The notes under the pieces: model-generated | What the model was told of the DNA's origin: nothing | Database searches by the model: none | What the model saw: only the letters and a program-made list of their open reading frames with translations | Position numbers and translations under genes: made by a program | Shown here: piece by piece, positions 8,010 through 17,489 of the stretch | How the letters are laid out: every line of letters begins with the position of its first letter | Position numbering within the stretch: the stretch's first letter is position 1 | NCBI GenBank assembly: GCA_002748415.1 | Contig: PDSI01000141.1 | Location: 1-43,647 of the forward strand | DNA from: Micrococcales bacterium | GTDB lineage: Bacteria > Actinomycetota > Actinomycetes > Actinomycetales > CAWJMD01 | Length of the DNA: 43,647 nt | Direction: 5' to 3'

Positions 8010-9229
8010 GACGAACCGAGCCGCAACGCCTCCAGTACGGGGTCACCAGGGCCGATGACGTACTGATCGCCGCCCGCGCCGTGTGCGCTGCGCCAGTTCC
8101 ACGCCAGCACGCCCACCACGCCCGCGTCGAACTGGGCTCGGATCTTCTCCCGGTACCGGGTGGCGCGCTGGGCCGCCCCGCCGGCGTCGTCGACGCTGAT
8201 GCCCATCTCGCCGACGAACAGCGGCTTATCCAGCGCGGCGGACTGCCGCAACCGGACCGCCATGCCGTTCCACCGGTCACCGATGACGTCCTCGTGCGGG
8301 CGATAGTCGTGCATCTCGGTCAGGTCGATGTGCGGCCCGGCGTGCACGTACTGGAACAGTTCCTCGTTGGTACCGCACTGGCCGGTGCCGATGGTGCCGA
8401 GGCTGAGCAGGTGATACGGGTCCAGCTCCTTGACCATGGCGCCCATGTCGTCGGCGAATCCACGCAGTGCGCGGGCGGCCTGCTGCTGCACCGGCTCCGG
8501 GCACTCGTGATCGGCGGGCGGCGCCTCCGCCTCGTTCATCAGCTGCCACATGAGCACGGTGTCGTCGTCGCGGTAGCGGGTGACCACCTCGGCCACGTAG
8601 TCGCGGTAGGTCATCGTGTTCACCGCACCCCAGTCGCTGCGATGCGGGCTGACCAGGTCGGCATACCCGCCGGTGTACCAGCCGGAATCCAGCGTCTTGA
8701 CGATGCCGTCGTCCCAGATCCCGGACTGCTCACCCAACACGACGACGACTTTGTACCCGTGTCGGCGTGCCGTGGCCAGGGTGGCGTCGAAATGGCTGAA
8801 ATCCAGCCCGTCTCCGTCCGGATTGGCCAGCCATTGGCCGAACCAGGCCCGGATCGCGTTCTTGCCGGGCCCGATGTCGGTCAGCGCCCGGTCCAGTTCA
8901 CCTTCGCCGGTCATGCCGTACCAGAAGTTGTGGTGACTGTTCGCGTTGTAGATGTTGACGCCGGTGAACCGGTACGGCTCACCGTCCAGGGTCAGCAGCT
9001 GGCCATGTCGCTGCACGAACCCGGCCGGGGCACCGGTGGCAGCGGCTACCGCATCCGGCGTGGCCGGCGCGTGCGCCGCGGCCGGCCCGGGGGCGGGCGA
9101 GTCCGGGACGCCGGGACGGCTGCTGGGCAACATGGCCGACACGATAGCGACCGCCGAGACGAGCGCACCCGGCCACCCGGCACGGCGAGTCCCTGCCCGG
9201 CACTCCCGCGGCAGCAAAGCTGCGATCAC
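8006..9229 (-). CDS. Exported GH5-type (cellulase/mannanase-like) glycosidase
   Basis: A 407-residue TIM-barrel glycosidase. The N-terminus has basic residues, a hydrophobic stretch (GALVSAVAIVSAML, about 21-34) and a Pro/Ala-rich linker to residue 66, consistent with a signal peptide or membrane anchor. The catalytic core runs from about 71. Motifs are TGVNIYNANS, IRAWFGQW, the acid/base site QLMNEAEA with Glu233, HDYRPHED and the nucleophile site PLFVGEMGIS with Glu341. The spacing fits clan GH-A family 5. The start is GTG at 9229. It converges on the glycosyltransferase operon, and such beta-glycanases usually edit or release the polymer made by a neighbouring synthase. Its exact polysaccharide is unknown. 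Confidence 0.88.
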   Translation of the reverse strand: MIAALLPRECRAGTRRAGWPGALVSAVAIVSAMLPSSRPGVPDSPAPGPAAAHAPATPDAVAAATGAPAGFVQRHGQLLTLDGEPYRFTGVNIYNANSHHNFWYGMTGEGELDRALTDIGPGKNAIRAWFGQWLANPDGDGLDFSHFDATLATARRHGYKVVVVLGEQSGIWDDGIVKTLDSGWYTGGYADLVSPHRSDWGAVNTMTYRDYVAEVVTRYRDDDTVLMWQLMNEAEAPPADHECPEPVQQQAARALRGFADDMGAMVKELDPYHLLSLGTIGTGQCGTNEELFQYVHAGPHIDLTEMHDYRPHEDVIGDRWNGMAVRLRQSAALDKPLFVGEMGISVDDAGGAAQRATRYREKIRAQFDAGVVGVLAWNWRSAHGAGGDQYVIGPGDPVLEALRLGSS

Positions 9230-9325
9230 ACTTGTCGACGGTAGGTGGCCGCTGCACCGTCGTCAGGCGAACGCGGACAAATATGCCCGAACGGGCACGG
9301 ATCAACTCAGCGTAACGATGAGCCG

Positions 9326-9347
9326 TATAGTCGGAAGGGAAGGAGGA
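9326..9347 (+). promoter_or_regulatory. -10 box and ribosome binding site of the 139-aa membrane protein gene
   Basis: TATAGT at 9326-9331 is a near-consensus -10 element, and GGAAGGAGG ends 6 to 8 nt before the GTG at 9352. No clear -35 element is seen. The leader would be only about 14 nt. Confidence 0.5.
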
Positions 9348-9351
9348 TCCG

Positions 9352-9771
9352 GTGGAACACCAGCACAACCCGGCCGATGCCGGCGCATCGCAGCCCGCAT
9401 CGGTTCTCGAGCAGACGAGGTTGATGAACCGGTGGTTCATCAGCCTCGTGCTGAGCGCGATCATCGTGGCCTCCGCCTCGCTGCCGTGGAAGATGACGGC
9501 GTTCGTGTTCCTGATCCCCGCCGTCGTGCTGGCCGTCCTGCTTTTCGTTCGTGGTATCCGGCACAGGTCCGGCCTCAGCTCGATGATCGGGCTGATCACC
9601 GGCAGTGCACTGTGCGCACTGCTCAGCATGTCCCTGGTCGCCCAGCTTGTGCTGTGGCCGGCGCAGGCCCGTTACGAAGAGTGCATGGACGGTGCGATCA
9701 CTCAGTCGGCGCGGATCAAGTGCAGCCAGGAACTACGCCGCGCCCCGTTCCAGTACTTGACGGGCAAGTAG
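9352..9771 (+). CDS. Small membrane protein, unknown function
   Basis: A 139-residue protein with a hydrophilic N-terminus of about 24 residues, three hydrophobic segments (about 27-43, 47-65 and 77-101) and a short soluble tail with two cysteines (YEECMDGAITQSARIKCSQE). I do not recognise the family. The two cysteines sit outside the membrane region and could form a disulfide if the tail is extracytoplasmic. The GTG start at 9352 has a very good ribosome binding site, AAGGAGG, 8 nt upstream, and a TATAGT -10 box lies at 9326-9331. It is divergent from the GH5 gene and monocistronic. Confidence 0.77.
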   Translation: MEHQHNPADAGASQPASVLEQTRLMNRWFISLVLSAIIVASASLPWKMTAFVFLIPAVVLAVLLFVRGIRHRSGLSSMIGLITGSALCALLSMSLVAQLVLWPAQARYEECMDGAITQSARIKCSQELRRAPFQYLTGK

Positions 9772-9848
9772 CCGGGCTGCCGGCCGTTCAGCCCGCCCAC
9801 ACCCATCACAGCCGCACCCGAAACACCCCGCCGTCCCGTCGGCGATCT

Positions 9849-9935
9849 GCCCGCACCGCCCACATCGACCCCTATGGTGCCGTCAGGGGACGTGTGGCGC
9901 CGGCGTGCCACTACCCGACGTACCCCCACAGCGCC
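9849..9935 (+). repeat. Structured 87-bp intergenic repeat, copy B
   Basis: This is the partner of 1279-1365, in the opposite orientation. Hairpin 1 is CCCCT/AGGGG at 9869-9889; hairpin 2 is GGCGC-CGGC-GTGCC at 9896-9909, where a G-C pair of copy A becomes a G-T wobble. The conserved CTACCCGACGTACC lies just after hairpin 2 in both copies. Confidence 0.75.
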
Positions 9936-9990
9936 TTAGCGGCCAAGTTGTCCGGTAGGCGCCGCCAGCTCGGCACCCCACCGGACCCGT

Positions 9991-10030
9991 GCTTTCGGAC
10001 GAGCGGGGTTGCTTTCCGACGAGCGGGGTT
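9991..10030. repeat. 20-bp tandem duplication
   Basis: Two adjacent 20-bp units, the second beginning GCTTTCCGACG where the first reads GCTTTCGGACG; 19 of 20 positions match. It lies in the intergenic region downstream of the PerM-like gene and is probably a slippage product. Confidence 0.8.
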
Positions 10031-10084
10031 GGCACAGCGCGACAGGACCGCGTTGCCCGGCGGCACGTGACCTCGGGCGAGGAG

Positions 10085-11338
10085 CTACTGCCGGCCGGCC
10101 CGCACCCACCAACGGGACACCGCCACGCTCATGCCCACCATCGTGTAGCCGGCTACCGAGGCCGCCACCTGCCACGCCACCGGGCCGATGTCGCGCAGCG
10201 CCGCAGCGCCCAGGCTGCCGCTGGACCACCAGCTGAGCAGCCCGGTCAGCCCGGCCACCAGGACGGTCACGCCGATCACATCGGCGGCGATGCCCCTTCG
10301 CCCGACCGGCCTCTCGGGGGCGGAGGTGGGTCCGTCCGCGGCCGCGGCGATGCGCCGGTACCGTCCGCCGAGCACCCGCCCGGCGAACACCCCGCCCAGG
10401 ACCCACACCAGTCCACCCGCCAGCACACTCCACCACGGGTACTGTCCGGGGCCGGGCAGCGCCGCCAGCATCGGCAGCGCGGGCATCGGCCCCAGGACGA
10501 CCTCGGAGCTGGTGACGGAGGTGCCCGCGCCGATGGCGAATCCCGGCCCGGCCAGCCAGGCCAATGCCCACGTGATGAAGACCGGGAACACCGCAACGTG
10601 CGCGACCGCCAGCCCGAGCGCACCCATCGACCCCGGGTCCAGAGCCTCGTACAGCGTGCGGACCCGATCCAGGTTCACGGCCAGGCTGGCCGCGATCAGC
10701 AACGTGGCGACGGCCGCCGGGAAACCGAGGCCGGCCGCGACGGCGCGCAGCCGGTGCCGCCACCGGTGGTCACCAGGCTCGATCCAGAACACCGGTGCCC
10801 CACACGTCGCGGCCAGCAACGAGCCGCCGAGCAGCGCCGTCTCCACATGCGGTCGGGCGGCCACGCTACCGGCCAGCACCGCCAGCACTCCACAGCTGGT
10901 GGCGTACCCGAGAACCACACCCGCGTGCGCGGCCGCGGGGCTACCGGCGGGGCGCACCCGCGCACCGATGCGGCGGCTGAACCAGTAGCAGGCCGCGGCA
11001 GCGATCGCACTCACCCCGAGCGGGGCCAACCGGATCGGTCCGGAGGCAGTAGTGAACACGGTGTGGTGCGCGGCCAGCCACACATCCACACCGGTGCGGG
11101 CAGTGGCCAGCGGGGCGGACTGCGACCCCGCAGCCGCCCAGAACACGAACACCGGCAACAGCACCGCCGCCACACCCAGTGCAGCGGCTTGCAGACCGGC
11201 GAGCAGACCTAGGACCGCGGCACGACCCCGGCCGGCTGAATCAGCAGCCGGCCCGCCGCGCACGCCTGGCTGCGCCCGGGTGCGCATCGTCACCATCATG
11301 CTCGCATCGCCATCGCTTGACCCAACACCATCGTGCAT
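10085..11338 (-). CDS. perM: DUF6350 / PerM-like multipass membrane protein
   Basis: A 417-residue protein with about eight or nine hydrophobic helices and short loops, the pattern of DUF6350. The mycobacterial member (Rv0955, PerM) is implicated in cell division and persistence and lies just upstream of purN-purH, downstream of sucCD. The position here, between sucCD and purNH on the same strand, supports the assignment, although other genes intervene. Start is uncertain: ATG at 11338 is used, but ATG-ATG-GTG codons 14-16 of the frame are alternatives and none has a clean ribosome binding site. The symbol is by synteny and topology, not by any catalytic motif. Confidence 0.8.
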   Translation of the reverse strand: MHDGVGSSDGDASMMVTMRTRAQPGVRGGPAADSAGRGRAAVLGLLAGLQAAALGVAAVLLPVFVFWAAAGSQSAPLATARTGVDVWLAAHHTVFTTASGPIRLAPLGVSAIAAAACYWFSRRIGARVRPAGSPAAAHAGVVLGYATSCGVLAVLAGSVAARPHVETALLGGSLLAATCGAPVFWIEPGDHRWRHRLRAVAAGLGFPAAVATLLIAASLAVNLDRVRTLYEALDPGSMGALGLAVAHVAVFPVFITWALAWLAGPGFAIGAGTSVTSSEVVLGPMPALPMLAALPGPGQYPWWSVLAGGLVWVLGGVFAGRVLGGRYRRIAAAADGPTSAPERPVGRRGIAADVIGVTVLVAGLTGLLSWWSSGSLGAAALRDIGPVAWQVAASVAGYTMVGMSVAVSRWWVRAGRQ

Positions 11339-11582
11339 CCTCGGAATCCCTGGGCGCGCTCACCGCACCCGCTGCCTCGGCCGGCTTGTGACTACCACTG
11401 TGACGGGTCCTGCGCGTCGTTCCGATGCGCCACGCTGAGTACACCCGCAGTCAACCGGCCGAGGTATCGCACGCGCCCCGGCGCGGCGCGATGTGATCAA
11501 CCTGACCCACGTGGCCGGATCACCCGCTGGTAGGTTGCTATGAGGTAACAGACTCACCACCGTCCTCGAAGTGGAGATTTCC

Positions 11583-12572
<990 letters not shown>

Positions 12573-12578
12573 GCCTGC

Positions 12579-12968
12579 TCAGCGGTTCTGCCACATCATC
12601 GCGGCCAGCTGGGCAGCCTTTTCGCCATCGAAGAGGACCTCTTCTTCATGATCCGTACCGGCTGCGGTCTCGGTACTCGTGCCGATCCGCACGGGGTGGA
12701 TGTGTAGCCCCCCACCCGGATTGGCGATGATCCGTAGACCCCAAGGGCTGCCTGGGCCGCGATGCACCACCATGTCCACCGGTTGCTGACTGGCCACGTG
12801 AATCACGATGGACCGTGCGCAGTTGCGCAGGGCGCCATCCTGGTCGACCTGGGCCAGTGCCAACCCGTCGAATGCGGCGGATTGCAGGGCGGAGTCGAGC
12901 AGCTCTTCCAGGTTGGCAGCACGGGCCATGCGCTGCTGCAGGGCCTGGCGTCGCTCGTAGTTGTTCAC
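12579..12968 (-). CDS. Hypothetical soluble protein, 129 aa
   Basis: I do not recognise the family with certainty. The N-terminal 35 residues are predicted helical (RRQALQQRMARAANLEELLDS), followed by a part with alternating hydrophobic residues (GLALAQVDQDGALRNCARS, then VDMVVHRGPG), which recalls a small GAF-like sensory fold but lacks diagnostic motifs. No signal peptide or membrane segment is present. Codon use has the same strong third-position G/C bias as neighbouring genes, so it is probably real. Start is GTG at 12968 with GAAGAG 6 nt upstream. It converges with mdh, with only 6 nt between the stops. Confidence 0.65.
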   Translation of the reverse strand: MNNYERRQALQQRMARAANLEELLDSALQSAAFDGLALAQVDQDGALRNCARSIVIHVASQQPVDMVVHRGPGSPWGLRIIANPGGGLHIHPVRIGTSTETAAGTDHEEEVLFDGEKAAQLAAMMWQNR

Positions 12969-13211
12969 CGCGCTCTTCTGTCCGACGAAACAGCGAGGAT
13001 CGGGGTGGTTGACCCCCGCACCACTTGTGTCGTCACACGGGTGGTCGGACTTGAACGACTACGACCCGATATCGGTGAAATACGTTCGCCCAGGAGCGTG
13101 CGTACCACGCTTGGGCTGACCGGGTTACCCCGGTGGGCTGACCTTGCTGGTCAGGCCACTCGGGGTCCGGATACCCGGCTGATGGTCCGCCGGTGCGCCG
13201 GGCGGATCGAG

Positions 13212-14357
13212 CTAGTGTTTGCCCTGGTCTGCCGGTGTTTTCTCAATGCCCTGCTCCCGAGCGTCGCGGCGACCCCGCGCGATAGCGGACTGAAAACCGG
13301 ACATGCTGCGGCGGATTTGGTCCGGATCACGGGTGATAGGACCACCGGACCGGGGGGCCGACGCCGGCTTGGGGGCGCGGGCAGTGCGCTGGCGGGTGGG
13401 TAGCGCCGACGGGGACGATGTGGCCGGCCGAATCGGTACCTGATCCGTTCCCAGGTTCACCGGACTTGCGGGTTCGGCCGCCGCCGACTGCTCGGCAAGC
13501 GGCTGCTCGACCGGAGTCGACGGTTTCGCAGGCACCGGCTGCTCAGCCACCGGCTGTTTCGCCGGGGTCTTCGATTGCGCAGATGCCGACTGCTTGGCCG
13601 CCGGCTGCTTGGCTGGGGTCGATGGCTTCGCGGCAGTCGACTGCTCAGATGCCGGCTGCTCGGCAGGCGTTGACGGTTTCGCTGGGGTCGTCGATTTCGC
13701 AGGTGCCGATTTCGCGGCCGGCGACGGTTTGCCCTGCGCCGTAGGCTTGTCTGCGGGTGCCGACGACGTCTTGCTCGATACGGCCTTGGCCGACCCGGCC
13801 CTAGCAGATCCGGCTTTGGCAGATCCGGCCGGCTCAGGCGTCACAGGTTGGCTTGTGGGCTGCTTGCTCGCCGGCTGGCGAGTGCGCGTCGGCAACGCCG
13901 CCCCCGTGTTGGTTGCACGGACGATGGGCTGCCCTGAGTCGGCCTGGCTGGCAGCCGGCCGCTGAGTGCCTTCTTTCGGCGTCGCGGCCTGTGCGGCGGA
14001 CCCGCCCGGACCCCTGCGCCCGGTTGCCGGCCCGGCCGGTTTGCGGCGCGCGAGCGGGGTCTGAGGCCCGGTGGCGGTCTTGGGTGGCTGCGGGCGCTCC
14101 GCCGTGCCACGGGCACCGGAACGTGCCTGCCCCTGGTCAGCCGCCGACCGGGCCGCGTCACCGCTTCGCTGCTGGTCAGACCGGCCGCTGCCCGATCGTT
14201 TCCCGGATGCGTCCTCCAGCCGCCGGAAGGCCGGCTCCTGCGACGTTCGCCCACTCTTCGCGCTTCGGCCGGACCAGCTGGTGACAACAAGCACAGCCAC
14301 GATGCCGAGCACTGCTACGGCGACGAAAACTGCGAGCACGACGGGCGAGATGTTCAC
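13212..14357 (-). CDS. Single-pass membrane protein with long Ala/Pro/Ser/Lys-rich region
   Basis: The 381-residue product begins with one transmembrane helix (PVVLAVFVAVAVLGIVAVLVV, about 5-25). It continues as a low-complexity Ala/Pro/Ser/Lys/Gln region to about residue 325, including imperfect repeats of the type AKPSTPAEQP and KQPAAEQ. It ends with an ordered-looking tail: ITRDPDQIRRSMSGFQSAIA (about 342-361) and then GRRDAREQG. That tail resembles the IRxxLSxFQxGxxxGR segment found at the C-terminus of actinobacterial nitrate-sensor-type histidine kinases; this resemblance is from memory. Start is GTG at 14357 with AAGGAAG 7 nt upstream. The gene follows sucCD on the same strand after 189 nt. 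Function unknown. Confidence 0.78.
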   Translation of the reverse strand: MNISPVVLAVFVAVAVLGIVAVLVVTSWSGRSAKSGRTSQEPAFRRLEDASGKRSGSGRSDQQRSGDAARSAADQGQARSGARGTAERPQPPKTATGPQTPLARRKPAGPATGRRGPGGSAAQAATPKEGTQRPAASQADSGQPIVRATNTGAALPTRTRQPASKQPTSQPVTPEPAGSAKAGSARAGSAKAVSSKTSSAPADKPTAQGKPSPAAKSAPAKSTTPAKPSTPAEQPASEQSTAAKPSTPAKQPAAKQSASAQSKTPAKQPVAEQPVPAKPSTPVEQPLAEQSAAAEPASPVNLGTDQVPIRPATSSPSALPTRQRTARAPKPASAPRSGGPITRDPDQIRRSMSGFQSAIARGRRDAREQGIEKTPADQGKH

Positions 14358-14546
14358 TATCTTCCTTTTCGGTTCTCATGAGCTGCGGACGGGCCGGGCA
14401 GCGTCATCGACGGGCGGCGTACACCACTCTTCCAGTGCCGCACACTGCCCGCAAAGGCCAGCGTGCGCCGTGGCCCGGTTCCACCGATCGGGCGCACCCG
14501 AACCGCGAAACCGGACCACTGACAACTATCTGCACCGGCCCCCGGC

Positions 14547-15437
14547 TCAGCTCTTCTCGGACAGGATGTCCCGCATCAGCTGCGCGGTCTGCGACGGCGT
14601 CTTGCCTACCGCGACGCCTACGGCTTCCAACGCCTCCTTCTTGGCCTCAGCGGTGCCGGAGGACCCCGACACGATGGCGCCGGCGTGGCCCATCGTCTTG
14701 CCCTCCGGGGCCATGAAACCGGCTACGTAGCCGACGACCGGCTTGCTGACGTTGGCCTTGACGTAGTCGGCAGCCCGTTCCTCGGCGTCGCCGCCGATCT
14801 CGCCGATCATGACGATGGCGTCGGTCTCCGGGTCGGCCTCGAACGCCTCGATGGCATCGATGTGGGTGGTACCGATGATCGGGTCGCCACCGATGCCGAT
14901 GGCGGTGGAGAACCCGAAGTCACGCAGCTCGTACATCATCTGGTAGGTCAGCGTGCCGGACTTGGACACCAAGCCGATCTTGCCCGGGCCGGTGATCGAG
15001 GCCGGGATGATGCCCGCGTTGGATTTGCCGGGGCTGATGATGCCGGGGCAATTGGGCCCGATGAGCCGGGTGGTGCCGGCATCCTTGGCGTAGTTGAAGA
15101 ACTCCGACACATCCTTGACCGGGATGCCTTCGGTGATCACCACGCCGAGCGGGATCTTGGCGTCCACCGCCTCGATGACCGCGGCCTTGGTATGCGCACC
15201 GGGAACGAACAGCACGGTGACGTTGGCGCCGGTGCGCTCCATCGCCTCAGCCACCGAACCGAACACCGGGACACTGACACCGTCGTTGAACTCCACCGAT
15301 TCACCGGCCTTACGGGGGTTGACCCCACCCACGACCTCGGTGCCCGAGGTGAGCATCCGCTGGGTGTGTTTGCGGCCTTCGGAGCCGGTCATGCCCTGAA
15401 CGATGATCCTGCTGTTCTCGTCGAGATAGATCGCCAT
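14547..15437 (-). CDS. sucD: Succinyl-CoA synthetase alpha subunit
   Basis: Converts succinyl-CoA to succinate with substrate-level phosphorylation, as the alpha subunit of the SucCD complex. The 296-residue protein has the CoA-binding Rossmann domain ([18 protein letters not shown]), [37 protein letters not shown] and the phospho-histidine motif GHAGAIVSG with His251. Length and motifs are canonical. It starts 18 nt after the sucC stop on the same strand, so the two are co-transcribed, with GGGACGCGACAACC before the ATG. Confidence 0.98.
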   Translation of the reverse strand: MAIYLDENSRIIVQGMTGSEGRKHTQRMLTSGTEVVGGVNPRKAGESVEFNDGVSVPVFGSVAEAMERTGANVTVLFVPGAHTKAAVIEAVDAKIPLGVVITEGIPVKDVSEFFNYAKDAGTTRLIGPNCPGIISPGKSNAGIIPASITGPGKIGLVSKSGTLTYQMMYELRDFGFSTAIGIGGDPIIGTTHIDAIEAFEADPETDAIVMIGEIGGDAEERAADYVKANVSKPVVGYVAGFMAPEGKTMGHAGAIVSGSSGTAEAKKEALEAVGVAVGKTPSQTAQLMRDILSEKS

Positions 15438-15455
15438 GGTTGTCGCGTCCCGTCC

Positions 15456-16625
15456 TTACTTCGCCTGTGCCGCGAGTTCAGCGGCTTGCCGAGCCGCGCC
15501 GTCCATCGTTGCGTTGAAGGTGACCAACGGGTGGTTGGCCTTGTTGAGGATCTCCCGGCCCTTGTCCACGTTGTTGCCGTCCAACCGCACCACGATGGGC
15601 CTGGTCGCGTTGTCGCCCAGGTGTTCCAAAGCTGTCACGATGCCCTCGGCGACCGTGTCACACGAGGTGATACCGCCGAAGACGTTGACCAGCACCGACT
15701 TGACCTTCGGGTCCTTCAGCACCAGATTCAGGGATTCCTCCATCACCTCTGCGGACGAGCCGCCGCCGAGATCGAGGAAGTTGGCCGGCTTCACGCCGAA
15801 CTCCTCACCGGAGTAGGCCACCACATCGACAGTGCTCATCACCAAGCCTGCGCCGTTGCCGAGGATGCCGACCTCACCGTCCAGCTTGACGTAGTTGATG
15901 TCCTTCTTCTTGGCCTCGGACTCCAGCGGGTCGGCCGCACTGGTGTCGTGGTACTGGACGTGGTCGGGGTGGCGGAAATCCGCGTTGGCGTCCAGCGTGA
16001 CTTTGCCGTCCACGGCGAGGATCTCACCGTCCTCGGCCTTGACCAGCGGGTTCACCTCGACCAGAGTGGCGTCCTCTTCGGAGTACAGGGCCCACAGCTT
16101 GCGGATCACGTCGATGACCTGATCGCGAATGTCGGCCGCAAAGCCGGCGGCATCGACGATCTCGGCAGCCTTCTGCGCGTCGACGCCTACCTGCGGATCC
16201 ACCGCGACGCGCGCCAGCGCTTCCGGCTTCTCCACCGCGAGCTTCTCGATTTCCATGCCGCCCTCGACCGAGGCCATCGCCAGGCAGTTGCGGTTCGCCC
16301 GGTCCAACAGAATGGAGACGTAGTACTCCTCGGCGATGTCCGCGCCGGCCACGATCAGCACCTGGTTCACGGTGTGGCCCTTGATGTCCATGCCGAGAAT
16401 GCGCTGCGCGTGTTCAACGGCCTCGTCGGCCGACCGGGCCAGCTTGATGCCACCGGCCTTGCCGCGTCCACCAGTCTTCACCTGGGCCTTGACGATCACC
16501 AAGTCGGCGCCGAGTTCCTCGAATGCGGCGCGCGCCTGCTCCGCGGAGTCGATAACCTTCGACGGTTTCGCTGGCACCCCGTGCTTGGCGTAGAGCTCCC
16601 GTGCCTGATACTCGAACAGATCCAT
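15456..16625 (-). CDS. sucC: Succinyl-CoA synthetase beta subunit
   Basis: The ATP-grasp beta subunit of SucCD, 389 residues, full length. The N-terminus [20 protein letters not shown] is canonical; [18 protein letters not shown] is the nucleotide-binding loop, and [33 protein letters not shown] and [18 protein letters not shown] are the Mg and CoA-ligase signatures. The ATG at 16625 has GAAGGACGGAT just upstream. It heads the sucCD operon; a TAGGCT -10 candidate lies at 16668-16673. The divergent lipoprotein gene begins 112 bp away. Confidence 0.98.
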   Translation of the reverse strand: MDLFEYQARELYAKHGVPAKPSKVIDSAEQARAAFEELGADLVIVKAQVKTGGRGKAGGIKLARSADEAVEHAQRILGMDIKGHTVNQVLIVAGADIAEEYYVSILLDRANRNCLAMASVEGGMEIEKLAVEKPEALARVAVDPQVGVDAQKAAEIVDAAGFAADIRDQVIDVIRKLWALYSEEDATLVEVNPLVKAEDGEILAVDGKVTLDANADFRHPDHVQYHDTSAADPLESEAKKKDINYVKLDGEVGILGNGAGLVMSTVDVVAYSGEEFGVKPANFLDLGGGSSAEVMEESLNLVLKDPKVKSVLVNVFGGITSCDTVAEGIVTALEHLGDNATRPIVVRLDGNNVDKGREILNKANHPLVTFNATMDGAARQAAELAAQAK

Positions 16626-16667
16626 ATCCGTCCTTCGTCCTCGAAGTTTCCTCTGCTGCCGGGCACC

Positions 16668-16673
16668 AGCCTA
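16668..16673 (-). promoter_or_regulatory. -10 candidate of the sucCD operon
   Basis: TAGGCT on the minus strand would start transcription near 16661, leaving a leader of about 36 nt with an AAGGACGG binding site. A second candidate, TAGGGT, is found about 33 bp further upstream. No good -35 box is visible for either. Confidence 0.35.
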
Positions 16674-16737
16674 GAGGTAGCGCCCGGAACGACGGAGCCC
16701 ACCCTACCGGCGCCGGTGCACGGCTACAGTTGTGAGT

Positions 16738-17418
16738 ATGCTCACCAGCTCGCCGGCCACCAGACTGCGGTTGCTGAGCACGAGTCTGGCCGTGGGGCTG
16801 GCGTGCGGATGCGCCCCGGTTGTCAAGGAGGCTCCCGCGCCGACTCCGACGCTTCCGGCCACCAGCGAACAGTCCGTCGCCCAACCGCCACCCGAACTGC
16901 CCGCGGGGCTTGAGCGGGCCCACGCGCAGGACGCCGGGGTGACGTTCGGGCTACCGCGGGGCTGGCTGGTGCTCGATCTGGCGCACCCCGAGCCCGAAAC
17001 CGCGAGCGTGGTGGCGCGCAAGCTGGAGGTCAGCGTCGAGGATCTGCCGGACGCGCTCGGCCCGGCCACCCTGATGGTGGCCGTCTCCGATGCCGACGAT
17101 TCCGCGAGCGTGACGCTGACCGAACTGCCCATCGGCACATCGCTGGAGGACATGCGGACCGCGCTGACCGATACCGGGGCGACGATCAAGGATCACGAGG
17201 AAGTGCAGACGCCGCTGGGCGAGGCGACCGTGGTCGGATACACGATGCCGGCCGACGAGGACGTGCTGGCCCACGGCCGGATCGCCAATATCGCGCTGCA
17301 GGAGGGTGCCGTCCAACTCACCACCACCTCCAACGACGCGGCCACCACCGCAAGCCTGACCAAGAACGCCCTGGCCACCCTGGCCAGGGACCCGCAGGCA
17401 GCCGATCACGATCATTGA
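16738..17418 (+). CDS. Probable exported lipoprotein, 226 aa
   Basis: The N-terminus has an arginine pair, a hydrophobic stretch (LLSTSLAVGLACGCAP) and then a Pro/Thr-rich linker (about residues 28-50), as in actinobacterial lipoproteins. Two cysteines, in LAC and ACGC, are candidate lipidation sites, but neither gives an ideal lipobox. The mature part (about 60-215) is a mixed alpha/beta domain beginning VTFGLPRGWLVLDL; I do not recognise the family, though it resembles small lipoproteins of the LpqN type in layout. The ATG at 16738 was chosen because TACAGT at 16725-16730 would make it leaderless; a GTG at 16732 is also in frame. It converges with pcrA across a hairpin. Confidence 0.78.
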   Translation: MLTSSPATRLRLLSTSLAVGLACGCAPVVKEAPAPTPTLPATSEQSVAQPPPELPAGLERAHAQDAGVTFGLPRGWLVLDLAHPEPETASVVARKLEVSVEDLPDALGPATLMVAVSDADDSASVTLTELPIGTSLEDMRTALTDTGATIKDHEEVQTPLGEATVVGYTMPADEDVLAHGRIANIALQEGAVQLTTTSNDAATTASLTKNALATLARDPQAADHDH

Positions 17419-17458
17419 GCTACGACGAGCCGTCGCCGGTCGCTCATCGGGGCGTCCG

Positions 17459-17473
17459 GCCCGCGATGCGGGC
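17459..17473. terminator. Candidate bidirectional terminator between lipoprotein gene and pcrA
   Basis: A perfect 6-bp stem GCCCGC-GAT-GCGGGC sits in the 71-nt gap between two convergent stops; an outer GTCC/GGAC pairing may extend it. There is no U tract, as is common in actinobacteria. Confidence 0.45.
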
Positions 17474-17489
17474 GCAGCCGGTGGACGCG

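Larger units (their letters stand above)
9772..10084. other. 313-nt intergenic region with two repeat features
   Basis: There is no convincing gene between the small membrane protein (plus) and the 3' end of the PerM-like gene (minus). It contains copy B of the structured intergenic repeat (9849-9935) and a 20-bp perfect-minus-one tandem duplication (9991-10030). Both hairpins of the repeat could serve as a terminator for the convergent genes. Confidence 0.6.

Noticed and set aside
13097..13403. Plus-strand frame after AGGAG at 13092
   Set aside because: It overlaps the well-supported minus-strand membrane protein gene and has no recognisable features.
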